DNA of 64,000 bases. Source: Prado023 sp963706875 (lineage in GTDB: Bacteria; Actinomycetota; Actinomycetes; S36-B12; CAIYMF01). The stretch covers positions 62,001 to 126,000 of the forward strand of contig CAVPNW010000018.1 of the NCBI GenBank assembly GCA_963706875.1, in the 5' to 3' direction. Position numbers and translations under genes: made by a program. The notes beneath the pieces were generated by a model. The model saw only the letters and a list, made by a program, of their open reading frames with translations, was not told the origin of the DNA and did no database searches. Of this stretch, positions 8,389 to 16,057 are shown piece by piece; the stretch's first letter is position 1, and each line of letters starts with the position of its first letter.

Positions 8389-10054
8389 ACCGCACGAGCG
8401 CGGGCTCTTCAGCGCGGTCGTCGCGGTCGCCGCGGGGCTGGAGCTGGGGGCCACCCTGCGCCGGATCGTGCAGTCGGCCGTGGACCTCGTCGACGCCTCC
8501 TACGGGGCGCTGGGCGTGCTCGGCCCGGATGGGGACCTGACGGAGTTCGTCCACGTGGGCATCGACCAGGCCGCGCAGGCCGTCATCGGCGACCTCCCCC
8601 GTGGGCGGGGGATCCTGGGGCTGCTCGTCAACCACCCGGTGCCGATCCGCCTGGACGACATGGCCAGCCACCCCTCTGCCGTCGGGTTCCCCCCGGGGCA
8701 TCCGCAGATGAAGTCCTTCCTGGGCGTGCCGGTGAAGGTGCGCGGGCAGGTGTTCGGCAACCTGTACCTGACCGACAAGCGCGGCGCCGAGGGATTCAGC
8801 ACCGCTGACGAGCGGATCGTCACCGCCCTGGCCGCAGCCGCCGGGGTGGCCATCGACAACGCCCGGCTCTACGAGCGCTCGGTGATGCGCGAGCGCTGGC
8901 AGGCCGCCGTGGCCCACATGCACGGGGCGGTGCTCGAGGGGGCGGACGCCGGCGAGGTCCTGCAGATCGGCACGACGCGCGCCGCGGAGCTCGTGCACGC
9001 CCGCGCGGGCATCGTGGCACTGCCGTCACCGGCCGGCGTGCTGCGGGTGGAGATCGTGATCAGCGACCTCGAGCCCGGTGCCCGCGCCTCGCGCTGGCGC
9101 GTCGGTGCCGCCGATGTGCCCACCGACGACACCGGCCTGGCCCGCTGGCGAGGGGCCGCCGTGGATCCCGACGGCCCGATCGCCCGCTGCTACGCGACCG
9201 GCGAGGCGGCCGAGGGGGTTGAGCGCCTCATGGGTCCGGCCGAGGCGCTCGATGGGCGGCCGGCTGACGAGATCCCGGTCCTGGCCCTTCCCCTGCGGAC
9301 CCCGGACGACGTCCTCGGCGTCCTGGCCCTCGTCCCGCGGCCGGGGGCGACCTTGACATCCGAGCAACGCGAGCTGGCCTTCAACTGCGCGGGCCAGGCA
9401 GCGCTCGCGCTCATGCTGGCACGAGGGCGGCGGGAGAAGGAGCGGATCGTCCTGCTCGAGGAGCGCGACCGGATCGCCCGGGACCTGCACGACCTGGTCA
9501 TCCAGCGGCTCTTCGCGACCGGGATCTCCCTGTCGGGGGCTGCGCGGGTCGCCGACACCCCCCAGCCGGTCGTCGACCGGCTCGAGTCGGCCGTCGATGC
9601 CCTGGACACCACGGTCAAGGAGATCCGGGCCACCATCTTCGAGCTGCACCAACCGGTGGGCCACGCCGTGGGCGGGGTCCGTGGCCGGATCCTCGAGGAG
9701 GCCGCGGCCGCCGCCGTCGTGCTCGGGCACGCCCCGTCCACGCGCTTCACCGGGCCGGTCGATGCTCTCGTGGACGACGCCCTGGCCGGGGACCTCCTGG
9801 GGGCCCTGCGTGAGGCGCTGGCGAATGTGGCCAAGCACGCCCAGGCCGACCGGGTCGAGGTGCTCGTGGCGGTCGAGAACGACGCGGTGCTGCTGCAGGT
9901 CACCGACGACGGGGTCGGCGTCCCCGAGGAGCTCGGTCGTCGCTCCGGCTTGCTCAACCTCGCCGAGCGAGCCGCTCGCTACGGCGGCTCGTGCACGATC
10001 ACCCAGCGCTCGATCGGTGGGTCGGTGCTCAGCTGGCGGGTCCCGCTGGACTGA
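8381..10054 (+). CDS. GAF-GAF sensor histidine kinase, DevS/DosT type
   Basis: This is a cytoplasmic two-component sensor kinase of 557 residues. It has two tandem GAF domains (about 15-165 and 180-345), a HisKA_3 dimerisation helix with the phospho-acceptor His370 in RDLHDLVIQRLFATG, and a HATPase_c domain containing LREALANVAKHAQ and the glycine-rich TDDGVGVP. The arrangement matches mycobacterial DevS/DosT, where the first GAF binds haem and senses O2, NO or CO. His107 in FPPGHPQMKSFLGVP lies where the DevS haem ligand region would be, but this was not aligned. The start has AAGGAG upstream and lies inside the 3' end of cydC. No response regulator gene is adjacent, so the partner must be elsewhere. 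Confidence 0.88.
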   Translation: MAEPHERGLFSAVVAVAAGLELGATLRRIVQSAVDLVDASYGALGVLGPDGDLTEFVHVGIDQAAQAVIGDLPRGRGILGLLVNHPVPIRLDDMASHPSAVGFPPGHPQMKSFLGVPVKVRGQVFGNLYLTDKRGAEGFSTADERIVTALAAAAGVAIDNARLYERSVMRERWQAAVAHMHGAVLEGADAGEVLQIGTTRAAELVHARAGIVALPSPAGVLRVEIVISDLEPGARASRWRVGAADVPTDDTGLARWRGAAVDPDGPIARCYATGEAAEGVERLMGPAEALDGRPADEIPVLALPLRTPDDVLGVLALVPRPGATLTSEQRELAFNCAGQAALALMLARGRREKERIVLLEERDRIARDLHDLVIQRLFATGISLSGAARVADTPQPVVDRLESAVDALDTTVKEIRATIFELHQPVGHAVGGVRGRILEEAAAAAVVLGHAPSTRFTGPVDALVDDALAGDLLGALREALANVAKHAQADRVEVLVAVENDAVLLQVTDDGVGVPEELGRRSGLLNLAERAARYGGSCTITQRSIGGSVLSWRVPLD

Positions 10055-10091
10055 GGTGCCCCGGCTTGTCGCGGCACCGATGGGTGGCAGG

Positions 10092-10697
10092 TCAGCGGCG
10101 GCGCGGGGCCGCCAGTCGAATCAGCATGTCGACCAGGAAGTCAGCATCGCGGTGGAACCGCTCGAGGTCGCAGTCCAGGAGCAACTGGTGGATCAGGCCG
10201 ATGAGCCCTGGCGTCCACAGCCTGGTCAGCTCAGCCACCGCGACGTCGTACTCCTCGTCAGCGCGGGCGCAGATCTCCTCGAGCCGGGCCGGGATCAGCT
10301 CGGACATCCTCGGCCAGTCCCCGGGCAGGGGGCACGGGCCGTCCCCTGCCCCGCGTCGGGCGGCAGTGAGCACCTCGAAGCGGACCAGCTCGAGGATCGC
10401 GGCGTCTGCCAGGAAATCCGTGGCGTACCAGTGCACGACCCGCCGCAGCTCGATCTCCAGGCCGTCGGACCCGGTGACGAACTGATCCCTGCCGGCCCGG
10501 AACAGGACCCTCCTGGTCAGCGCGCCCACCAGGTCCGAGCGGCTGGGGTAGATGTACTGCAGGGTGCTCAGCCGGACACCCGCCTGCGCCGCGACGTCGC
10601 GCAGGGTCAGCGCATCGAGGCCCTCCCTGACCAGGACCTCGACAGCAGCATCCAGCAACTGCTCACGCCTCTGGGCAGCACGCACATATCCGGCCAA
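10092..10697 (-). CDS. TetR-family transcriptional regulator
   Basis: A TetR-type repressor with an N-terminal helix-turn-helix (RREQLLDAAVEVLVREGLD, then LRDVAAQAGVRLSTLQYIYPS) and a ligand-binding C-terminal domain of unknown specificity. The open frame extends to 10880, but that leader is Cys/Pro-rich and unlike the family. A TTG at 10697, eight bases after AGGAGG, gives 201 residues, the usual TetR size. A GTG at 10685 is the alternative. It is divergent from the thioester-domain surface protein, and the 241-bp gap holds palindromic repeats. The target is therefore probably that promoter, possibly with others. Confidence 0.85.
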   Translation of the reverse strand: MAGYVRAAQRREQLLDAAVEVLVREGLDALTLRDVAAQAGVRLSTLQYIYPSRSDLVGALTRRVLFRAGRDQFVTGSDGLEIELRRVVHWYATDFLADAAILELVRFEVLTAARRGAGDGPCPLPGDWPRMSELIPARLEEICARADEEYDVAVAELTRLWTPGLIGLIHQLLLDCDLERFHRDADFLVDMLIRLAAPRRR

Positions 10698-10874
10698 TGG
10701 GGGGACCTCCTGGCTCGGCGGATCGCTGCAGGCGACGAGGGGCACTGTGCCGCACAGAGTAGTACAACGGACCCACAGGCACGTGCAGGGCAGGTCACGA
10801 CCGGCTCGCGGACACCGAGGACACCGCGCCCGGACCGGGCGAATGTTTGCCGGCCGCAGAGCTGGGTAGAAGTA

Positions 10875-10906
10875 GGTCACGCGACCTTGGTCCTTGGACC
10901 GTGGTC
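10875..10906. promoter_or_regulatory. Tandem GGTC-N4-GACC operator-like array
   Basis: Five alternating half-sites are spaced with a strict 14-base period: GGTC at 10875, 10889 and 10903, and GACC at 10883 and 10897. This gives two and a half copies of the palindrome GGTC-N4-GACC in the divergent gap between the TetR gene and the surface-protein gene. The 10-mer GACCTTGGTC within it recurs upstream of cydA at 14932-14941. It probably binds a regulator, either the adjacent TetR protein or a DevR-type protein. Confidence 0.5.
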
Positions 10907-10938
10907 ACCTGACTTCACTCACATGGATGGAGACCGAC

Positions 10939-12168
10939 ATGACCTCCCCCCGCACCAACGCCGCGGGCCCCCCGCGCCGCGGCCGCCGCATGCTCGCCGC
11001 CGGCGTGGCCGTGGGCATGGCCACGATGGCCGTCGCCCCCGCCGCCATGGCCGCCGACGAGGCCTGGACCGTCAAGGGCTGGAACCACCAGGGCAGCGTC
11101 CAGTTCACCAACGGATCGAGCACGACCGCGTTGATCCAGATCAGGAACTCCAGTGGCCAGATCCTGGACACGTACTGCATCCAGCGCACGGTCCCCACGG
11201 GAGCCGGCGACGGCAAGACGGAACTCGACTGGAGCAGCTCCGGCATCGCCAACCTCAACAACGTCGCATGGATCCTGAACCACTCCTACCCCACGGTCTC
11301 GGACCTGAAGGTCCTGGAGGCCGCGGTGGAGACGCACCTCGGCAGCGGGGTCGACGTCGACCTGGACAAGAAGGAGGCCGTCGCAGGGACTCAGGCCGCC
11401 ATCTGGCACTTCACAGATGACGCCACGATCTCGCCCACCAACAACTCGGATGTCATCGCCCTGTACGACTACCTGACTGATCCCGCGGTGAACACCGGTG
11501 TCCAGGAGAGCCCCGCGACGTTGGCTCTGCAGGGCCCCACGCAGGACGCCTACCTCGACCTGAGCCAGGACAACCTGGTGGGTCCCTTCACGCTCTCCAC
11601 CTCCATCGCCGAGGTCGCTGTCTCCAGCACCGGCGGCTCGGTGGTGGATGCGCAGGGCAACCCGGTGACCGCCGCGAGCAACGCCGACGAGTTGTTCATC
11701 TCCGTCCCCAGGGGCAGCGACCCCGGGAGCGCGACTGTCACGGTGTCCGGCACCGGCACCATGCCGATCGGGCGGGTGTTCGCCCCCATCCCGGGCAAGA
11801 AGACCCAGACCCTCATCACCGCGACCAGCAAGTCCGTGAGCCTGAGCGACTCCAAGAGCGCAACCTGGTTCGCCAAGCCCGACATCGAGATTCCCCCGGT
11901 GGACCCGCCGGTGGACCCCCCGGTCGACCCCCCGGTCGACCCCCCGGTCGAGCCTGAGGTGCCAGTCGACCCGCCGGTGATCCCGGTCGAGCCGCCCACC
12001 GAGCCGGAGCGGCCCGAGACCGTCCCGCCGACGGTCGAGACCCCGGACCCCACCGAGCCCGAGCGGCCCGAGACCGTCCCGCCGACGGTCGAGACCCCGG
12101 ACCCCACCGAGCCCGGGGACACCGATGAGGTCGTCGAGGCTGAGGAGGCCGAGGACACCGGACGCTGA
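10939..12168 (+). CDS. Secreted thioester-domain (TQXA) surface protein, C-terminus frameshifted
   Basis: An exported protein with a signal peptide (RRGRR, hydrophobic core, cleavage near APAAMA-AD). It has a thioester domain in which Cys80 (DTYCIQ) and Gln152 (GTQAAIWHF) are the likely crosslinking pair, as in Gram-positive adhesins that bind host or surface amines. A middle beta-rich region and a Pro-rich stalk of PVDP and EPERPETVPPTV repeats follow. The ATG at 10939 has GGAGA just upstream and directly begins the signal peptide. The frame stops at 12168 before any wall anchor. A sorting signal (LAHTG, hydrophobic stretch, RRR) follows one frame over, up to 12274. Removing one G near 12160 gives a complete 444-residue anchored protein. 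Confidence 0.85.
   Translation: MTSPRTNAAGPPRRGRRMLAAGVAVGMATMAVAPAAMAADEAWTVKGWNHQGSVQFTNGSSTTALIQIRNSSGQILDTYCIQRTVPTGAGDGKTELDWSSSGIANLNNVAWILNHSYPTVSDLKVLEAAVETHLGSGVDVDLDKKEAVAGTQAAIWHFTDDATISPTNNSDVIALYDYLTDPAVNTGVQESPATLALQGPTQDAYLDLSQDNLVGPFTLSTSIAEVAVSSTGGSVVDAQGNPVTAASNADELFISVPRGSDPGSATVTVSGTGTMPIGRVFAPIPGKKTQTLITATSKSVSLSDSKSATWFAKPDIEIPPVDPPVDPPVDPPVDPPVEPEVPVDPPVIPVEPPTEPERPETVPPTVETPDPTEPERPETVPPTVETPDPTEPGDTDEVVEAEEAEDTGR
11893..12102 (+). repeat. In-frame repeats of the surface-protein stalk
   Basis: Two nested coding repeats are present. A 12-bp unit encoding P-V-D-P occurs about five times at 11893-11952. A 54-bp unit encoding PTEPERPETVPPTVETPD is present in two nearly identical copies at 11995-12048 and 12049-12102, with a third partial copy after. 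Such wall-spanning repeats commonly vary in copy number between strains. Confidence 0.9.
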
Positions 12169-12274
12169 GGAGCTGGCCCACACCGGTGGGTCCCTGAACG
12201 CCGCCGTCCTGGGCGCCGGGCTGCTCGCCGGTGGCGCCGGGCTGGTCATCGCCAGACGCCGCGCCGGGGCCTGA
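12167..12274 (+). other. Out-of-frame LAHTG cell-wall sorting signal
   Basis: In the +1 frame relative to the preceding gene this stretch reads EELAHTGGSLNAAVLGAG, then a hydrophobic segment and ARRRAGA, then stop. LAxTG followed by a membrane segment and positive tail is the signal used by class E sortases in high-GC actinobacteria. It clearly belongs to the upstream thioester protein and is separated from it only by a one-base frame change. Confidence 0.8.
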
Positions 12275-12297
12275 CCTGCCCCGAGGACTCACGCCTG

Positions 12298-12331
12298 AGG
12301 CCCCGGCTCCCCATGAGGGGGGCTGGGGCCT
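12298..12331. terminator. Bidirectional hairpin terminator
   Basis: A 15-bp stem (AGGCCCCGGCTCCCC against GGGGGGCTGGGGCCT, with two G-U pairs) has a four-base ATGA loop. It lies between the convergent ends of the surface-protein gene and cydB. There is no T-run on either side, as is usual for high-GC terminators. Confidence 0.7.
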
Positions 12332-12364
12332 CTGACGTGGTGCGCTTGCGCAGGGAGGTCCGGG

Positions 12365-13405
12365 TCAGGCAGGCACCTCGTCGAGGACGCCGTGCTCCGG
12401 GTTGGCGATGTCCTGAGCCGACAGGCGCTTGCGGAACACCCAGTAGCTCCACGACTGGTAGCCCAGGACGATCGGCACGAAGATCACCGCGACCCAGGTC
12501 ATGATCGTCAGCGTGTAGTCCGTCGACGAGGCGTTCGTCGTGGTCAGCGACGGATCGCCGCCGTTGACGTTGGGCATGACGTAGGGGAACAGCATCCCGA
12601 ACAGTGCCACCACGGCCAGGCCGATGGTCACCGCGCTGAACGTGAACGCCCAGCCCTCGGAGCGCTTCATGTGCATCAGGATCGAGACGACCCAGCTCAC
12701 CGCGGCGAGCAGGACGGGGATCCAGGTCCATGCCTTGTCGGAGTACGCCAGCTGCGCCCAGACGAGGAAGGCCACGGCGAGGACCGCAGCCACGAGGCCG
12801 GTCTTCTTGCCCACGTCGTGAGCCCGGTCGCGGATCGTGCCGGAGGTCTTCAGGCTCAGGAACACCGCACCGTGGGTCAGGAAGATCGCCACGAAGGTCA
12901 GCCCGCCCAGCAGCGCGAACGGGTTGAGGAGGTTGAAGAAGCCGCCGTCGTACTCGACGTTGCCGTTCATCTCCTTGAGCGGAACGCCGCGCACGATGTT
13001 GGCGAACGCCACGCCCCACAGAAGCGCGGGCACGAACGAGCCGAACACGATGGCCGCGTCCCAACGGGTCCGCCACGAGCCGTCGGAACGCTTGCTGCGG
13101 TACTCGAAGGCCACACCGCGCACGATGAGCGCCACGAGGATCAGGAACAGCGGCAGGTAGAAGCCGCTGAACAGCGTCGCGTACCACTCGGGGAACGCCG
13201 CGAACGTGGCGCCGCCGGCGACGAGCACCCACACCTCGTTGCCGTCCCAGAGCGGGCCGAGCGTGGTGACGATCGCACGCCGCTCAGCCTCGTCCTTGCC
13301 GACCACGGGCAGGAGCATTCCCACGCCGAAGTCGAAGCCCTCGAGCACGAAGTAGCCGATCCACAGGACGGCGATCAGGATGAACCAGACAGTTGTCAGT
13401 TCCAT
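12365..13405 (-). CDS. cydB: Cytochrome bd ubiquinol/menaquinol oxidase subunit II
   Basis: CydB is the second subunit of the high-affinity cytochrome bd oxidase, which reduces O2 at low oxygen without pumping protons. It is 346 residues with about eight membrane helices. It begins with the family-typical WFILIAVLWIGYFVLEGFDFG and continues with PLWDGNEVWVLVAGGATFAAFP, both diagnostic. The start lies 19 bases after the cydA stop with GAGAGG upstream, so cydA and cydB are one operon. Assembly should depend on the thiol exporter CydDC encoded 4 kb away on the opposite strand. Confidence 0.96.
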   Translation of the reverse strand: MELTTVWFILIAVLWIGYFVLEGFDFGVGMLLPVVGKDEAERRAIVTTLGPLWDGNEVWVLVAGGATFAAFPEWYATLFSGFYLPLFLILVALIVRGVAFEYRSKRSDGSWRTRWDAAIVFGSFVPALLWGVAFANIVRGVPLKEMNGNVEYDGGFFNLLNPFALLGGLTFVAIFLTHGAVFLSLKTSGTIRDRAHDVGKKTGLVAAVLAVAFLVWAQLAYSDKAWTWIPVLLAAVSWVVSILMHMKRSEGWAFTFSAVTIGLAVVALFGMLFPYVMPNVNGGDPSLTTTNASSTDYTLTIMTWVAVIFVPIVLGYQSWSYWVFRKRLSAQDIANPEHGVLDEVPA

Positions 13406-13424
13406 GACAGTTCCTCTCAGGGCC

Positions 13425-14831
13425 TCAGTAGGAGATCGTCAGCGGGGCGTCGAGCTCGCGATCGACGAAGGGGTCGATCACTGCCTCCGGCGGGCCCTGC
13501 CTGACCGTGCGGATGATCAGGCCGACCTCGACGATGGCCAGAACCGCGTAGAGCAGCGTGAAGCCGATCAGCGAGACCCACACCTGGAAGCTCGTGACGA
13601 TCGGCGACACACCAGCTGCCGTGGTCATCAGGCCGAACACGATCCACGGCTGGCGGCCCATCTCGGTGAAGATCCAGCCGAAGCTGGCGGCGAGCAGGGG
13701 CAGGAGCGGCAGCGTGAGGGCAGCCCGAGCGGCCCACTTGCTGCGCGGTCGACGATCACCCCGATAGGCCCACAGCGCCCACAGCGCGTAGAGCATGGCC
13801 AGGAACCCGAACCCCATCATCAGGCGGAAGGTCCAGTACGTCACCGGGATGTTGGGGGCGAAGTTCGTCAGGCCCGTGGAGGCGTAGGTCTGGGCGTACT
13901 CCTCGTTGAGGTTGTTGATGCCCTTGACCTCGGCGTTCCAGTCGCCCGTGGCCAGGAAGCTCAGGAGCTTGGGGATCGTGATGGAGAAGACCTCCTCGGA
14001 TCCGTCCAGGGTCCCGATCGTGAAGATCGAGAAGTCAGCAGGCTGCGAGGTCTCGTAGAGCGCCTCGGCGGAGGCCATCTTCATGGGCTGCTGCTCGGTC
14101 ATGATCTTCGCGTCGACGTCGCCGGAGACGACCACGATCGCCGAGGCCACCAGCGTGGTGATGAGACCCAGCTTCATCGTGGACCGGGCGACGTCCGCGC
14201 CGCGGTCCTTGACCAGCAGCCAGATGGAGATGCCCGCGACCAGCGAGCCGGCCACCATGAACGAGGAGGAGATCGTGTGGACGAAGGCCACGACGGCCGT
14301 GTTCTGCGTGAGCACCGCGGCGAAGTCGTTGAGCTCGGCCCGGCCCGTGACGGGGTTCACCTCGTACCCGACCGGGTGCTGCATCCAGGAGTTGGCGGCC
14401 AGGATGAAGTAGGCCGAGAGCATGGTGCCCAGCGCCGCCAACCAGATGGTGGCCAGGTGGACCTTCTTCGGCAGGCGATCCCAGCCGAAGATCCACAGGC
14501 CGAGGAAGGTCGACTCCAGGAAGAAGGCGAGCAGGCCCTCGATGGCCAGCGGGGCGCCGAAGATGTCGCCGACGAACCGGGAGTAGTCACTCCAGTTCAT
14601 CCCGAACTGGAACTCCTGCACGATGCCGGTGACCACCCCGATCGCGAAGTTGATCAGGAAGATCTTGCCGAAGAACTTCGTCGCGCGAAGCCACTTCTCA
14701 TTGCCCGTGCGCACCCATGCGGTCTGCATTCCGGCGACCAGCCAGACCAGTCCCAAGGTGATCGGTACGAAGAAGAAGTGGTACACCGTCGTGATGCCGA
14801 ACTGCCATCGCGCAAGGTCCAAGACGTCCAT
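13425..14831 (-). CDS. cydA: Cytochrome bd oxidase subunit I
   Basis: CydA carries the haem groups and the quinol site of cytochrome bd. The N-terminus reads MDVLDLARWQFGITTVYHF, which contains the conserved haem-ligand His, and continues through GRxxW-type helices and a Q-loop region rich in charged residues. An ATG at 14831 with GAGG six bases upstream gives 468 residues. The open frame runs on to 14915, but that leader is unlike CydA. Upstream lie a DosR-like sequence (14927-14946) and a perfect palindrome (14960-14985), so oxygen- or redox-dependent control is likely. Confidence 0.96.
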   Translation of the reverse strand: MDVLDLARWQFGITTVYHFFFVPITLGLVWLVAGMQTAWVRTGNEKWLRATKFFGKIFLINFAIGVVTGIVQEFQFGMNWSDYSRFVGDIFGAPLAIEGLLAFFLESTFLGLWIFGWDRLPKKVHLATIWLAALGTMLSAYFILAANSWMQHPVGYEVNPVTGRAELNDFAAVLTQNTAVVAFVHTISSSFMVAGSLVAGISIWLLVKDRGADVARSTMKLGLITTLVASAIVVVSGDVDAKIMTEQQPMKMASAEALYETSQPADFSIFTIGTLDGSEEVFSITIPKLLSFLATGDWNAEVKGINNLNEEYAQTYASTGLTNFAPNIPVTYWTFRLMMGFGFLAMLYALWALWAYRGDRRPRSKWAARAALTLPLLPLLAASFGWIFTEMGRQPWIVFGLMTTAAGVSPIVTSFQVWVSLIGFTLLYAVLAIVEVGLIIRTVRQGPPEAVIDPFVDRELDAPLTISY

Positions 14832-14926
14832 GGCCATCCTCGTCTGCACAGACAGGCCAGAGTGGCCCAGTCGTCGCCAGCCTCCCACCACCGGACAACC
14901 GCAGGGGCCGACCATCGCCCGTAACT

Positions 14927-14946
14927 TCCGGGACCTTGGTCACGTT
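14927..14946. promoter_or_regulatory. DosR/DevR-like box upstream of cydA
   Basis: The core GGGAC-CTTG-GTCAC (14930-14943) differs from the mycobacterial DosR core GGGAC-N4-GTCCC at a single position. It sits about 100 bases before the cydA start. Combined with the DevS-like kinase gene in the same region, this is a reasonable candidate operator. It has not been tested. Confidence 0.45.
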
Positions 14947-14959
14947 TCGCCCGGTTCCT

Positions 14960-14985
14960 AGGTCATACCCTGCGGGGTATGACCT
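14960..14985. promoter_or_regulatory. Perfect inverted repeat between the AKR gene and cydA
   Basis: AGGTCATACCC and GGGTATGACCT are perfect 11-base arms around a four-base TGCG loop. The position allows two roles: terminator of the aldo/keto reductase gene, or a distal operator for cydA. A second perfect palindrome, GCGCCGCGCGGCGC, lies at 15031-15044, closer to the reductase stop. Confidence 0.6.
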
Positions 14986-15061
14986 GCGTCACATGGCCAG
15001 TCGCCGGATCCCCGATGTGATGGGCGATTCGCGCCGCGCGGCGCCCGCGGCGGGGCATGGG

Positions 15062-16006
15062 CTACATGGGGGGCGCGGCGGTGTCGTCCGGGAAGACCGA
15101 AACTCCCTCGGGGAGCGTGGCATCCAGGCGCGCGAGGTCCTCGTCGCTCAACTCGATCCCCGCAGCCGCAGCCGACGAGCGGGCGGTCGCGGGGCGGGTC
15201 GACCCCGGGATCGGGATCACCTGCGGGCCCAGCGCCATCAGCCAGGCGAGGGCGACCTGCTGCGCCGAGACCCCCCGCTCGGCGGCCACCTCGGCGAAGG
15301 CTGCGTACCGCGAACCGAGCTCGCCGGACTGGGATGCCCCGCCGAGGGGGGACCACGGCAGGAAGGCGATGCCCCGCTCGATGCATCGGGCCAGGACATC
15401 GGCGTCGGCGCGGTACCGAGCGGAGTACTCGTTCTGGACCGCGGCGATGCCCCCGTCATCGGGCCCGCCAACCAGCTCGAGAGCCCGATCGAGCATCGCC
15501 AGGGTGACGTTTGACAGCCCGATGTGCCGGGCGATCCCGTCGGCCCTCACCGCGGCCAGCCCACCGACCTGCTCCCCGAAGGGGACAGCCGGGTCGTGAC
15601 GGTGCAGGTAGTAGAGGTCGATCACGTCGACGCCCAGGCGCTGGGCCGAGGCCCGGGCAGCGGCGCCCAGCGCCTCGGGGGTGCCGGACCGGCCCCAGCG
15701 GTCGCCATCCGGGCCGGGCGCACGTGTGATCCCGCCCTTGGTCGCGATCACGATGCGCGACCGGTCGGCCTCCGACCCCGCCCAGGAGCGCACCGCCTCG
15801 CCGACGAGCACCTCGTTGTGGCCGAAGTGATGGCCGTCAGGGGCGTAGATGTCGGCGGTGTCCACCAGCGTCACACCACTGTCCAGGGCAGCGTGCACGG
15901 TCGCCAGCGCCCGCGGGCGCTCGGCCAGCATCGCCGGGTCGGACAGGGGCATGGCACCCAGCCCGATGGGGTGGACGGACAGCTCGGCTATGCGTCGGGT
16001 GGTCAT
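15062..16006 (-). CDS. Aldo/keto reductase
   Basis: A 314-residue TIM-barrel NADPH-dependent oxidoreductase of the aldo/keto reductase superfamily. The catalytic set is visible: Asp and Tyr in LVDTADIYAP, Lys in IATKGGI and His in YYLHRHDP. The cofactor region is PIPGSTRPATARSSAAAAG. The ATG at 16006 begins MTTRRIAELSVHPIGLGAM, the usual family N-terminus. The longer open frame upstream is an artefact of the phosphatase gene on the other strand. The substrate is unknown. It is divergent from the SpoIIE-type phosphatase with about 50 bp between the starts. Confidence 0.92.
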   Translation of the reverse strand: MTTRRIAELSVHPIGLGAMPLSDPAMLAERPRALATVHAALDSGVTLVDTADIYAPDGHHFGHNEVLVGEAVRSWAGSEADRSRIVIATKGGITRAPGPDGDRWGRSGTPEALGAAARASAQRLGVDVIDLYYLHRHDPAVPFGEQVGGLAAVRADGIARHIGLSNVTLAMLDRALELVGGPDDGGIAAVQNEYSARYRADADVLARCIERGIAFLPWSPLGGASQSGELGSRYAAFAEVAAERGVSAQQVALAWLMALGPQVIPIPGSTRPATARSSAAAAGIELSDEDLARLDATLPEGVSVFPDDTAAPPM

Positions 16007-16057
16007 GGGCCGAGCCTGCCACGGATCCGGGTCCCGTTTCCCACTAGCCTGAAACCC

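Noticed and set aside
9597..11420. A 607-codon plus-strand ORF across the kinase, TetR and surface-protein genes
   Set aside because: It crosses three genes with clear domains in other frames and has no domain of its own.
12155..12180. Programmed frameshifting at the surface-protein end
   Set aside because: There is no slippery heptamer or downstream pseudoknot, and similar breaks occur in other genes, so an error is more likely.
15524..16057. An N-terminal extension of the SpoIIE-type phosphatase
   Set aside because: It overlaps the aldo/keto reductase on the other strand. The ATG at 16058 directly starts the membrane helix.
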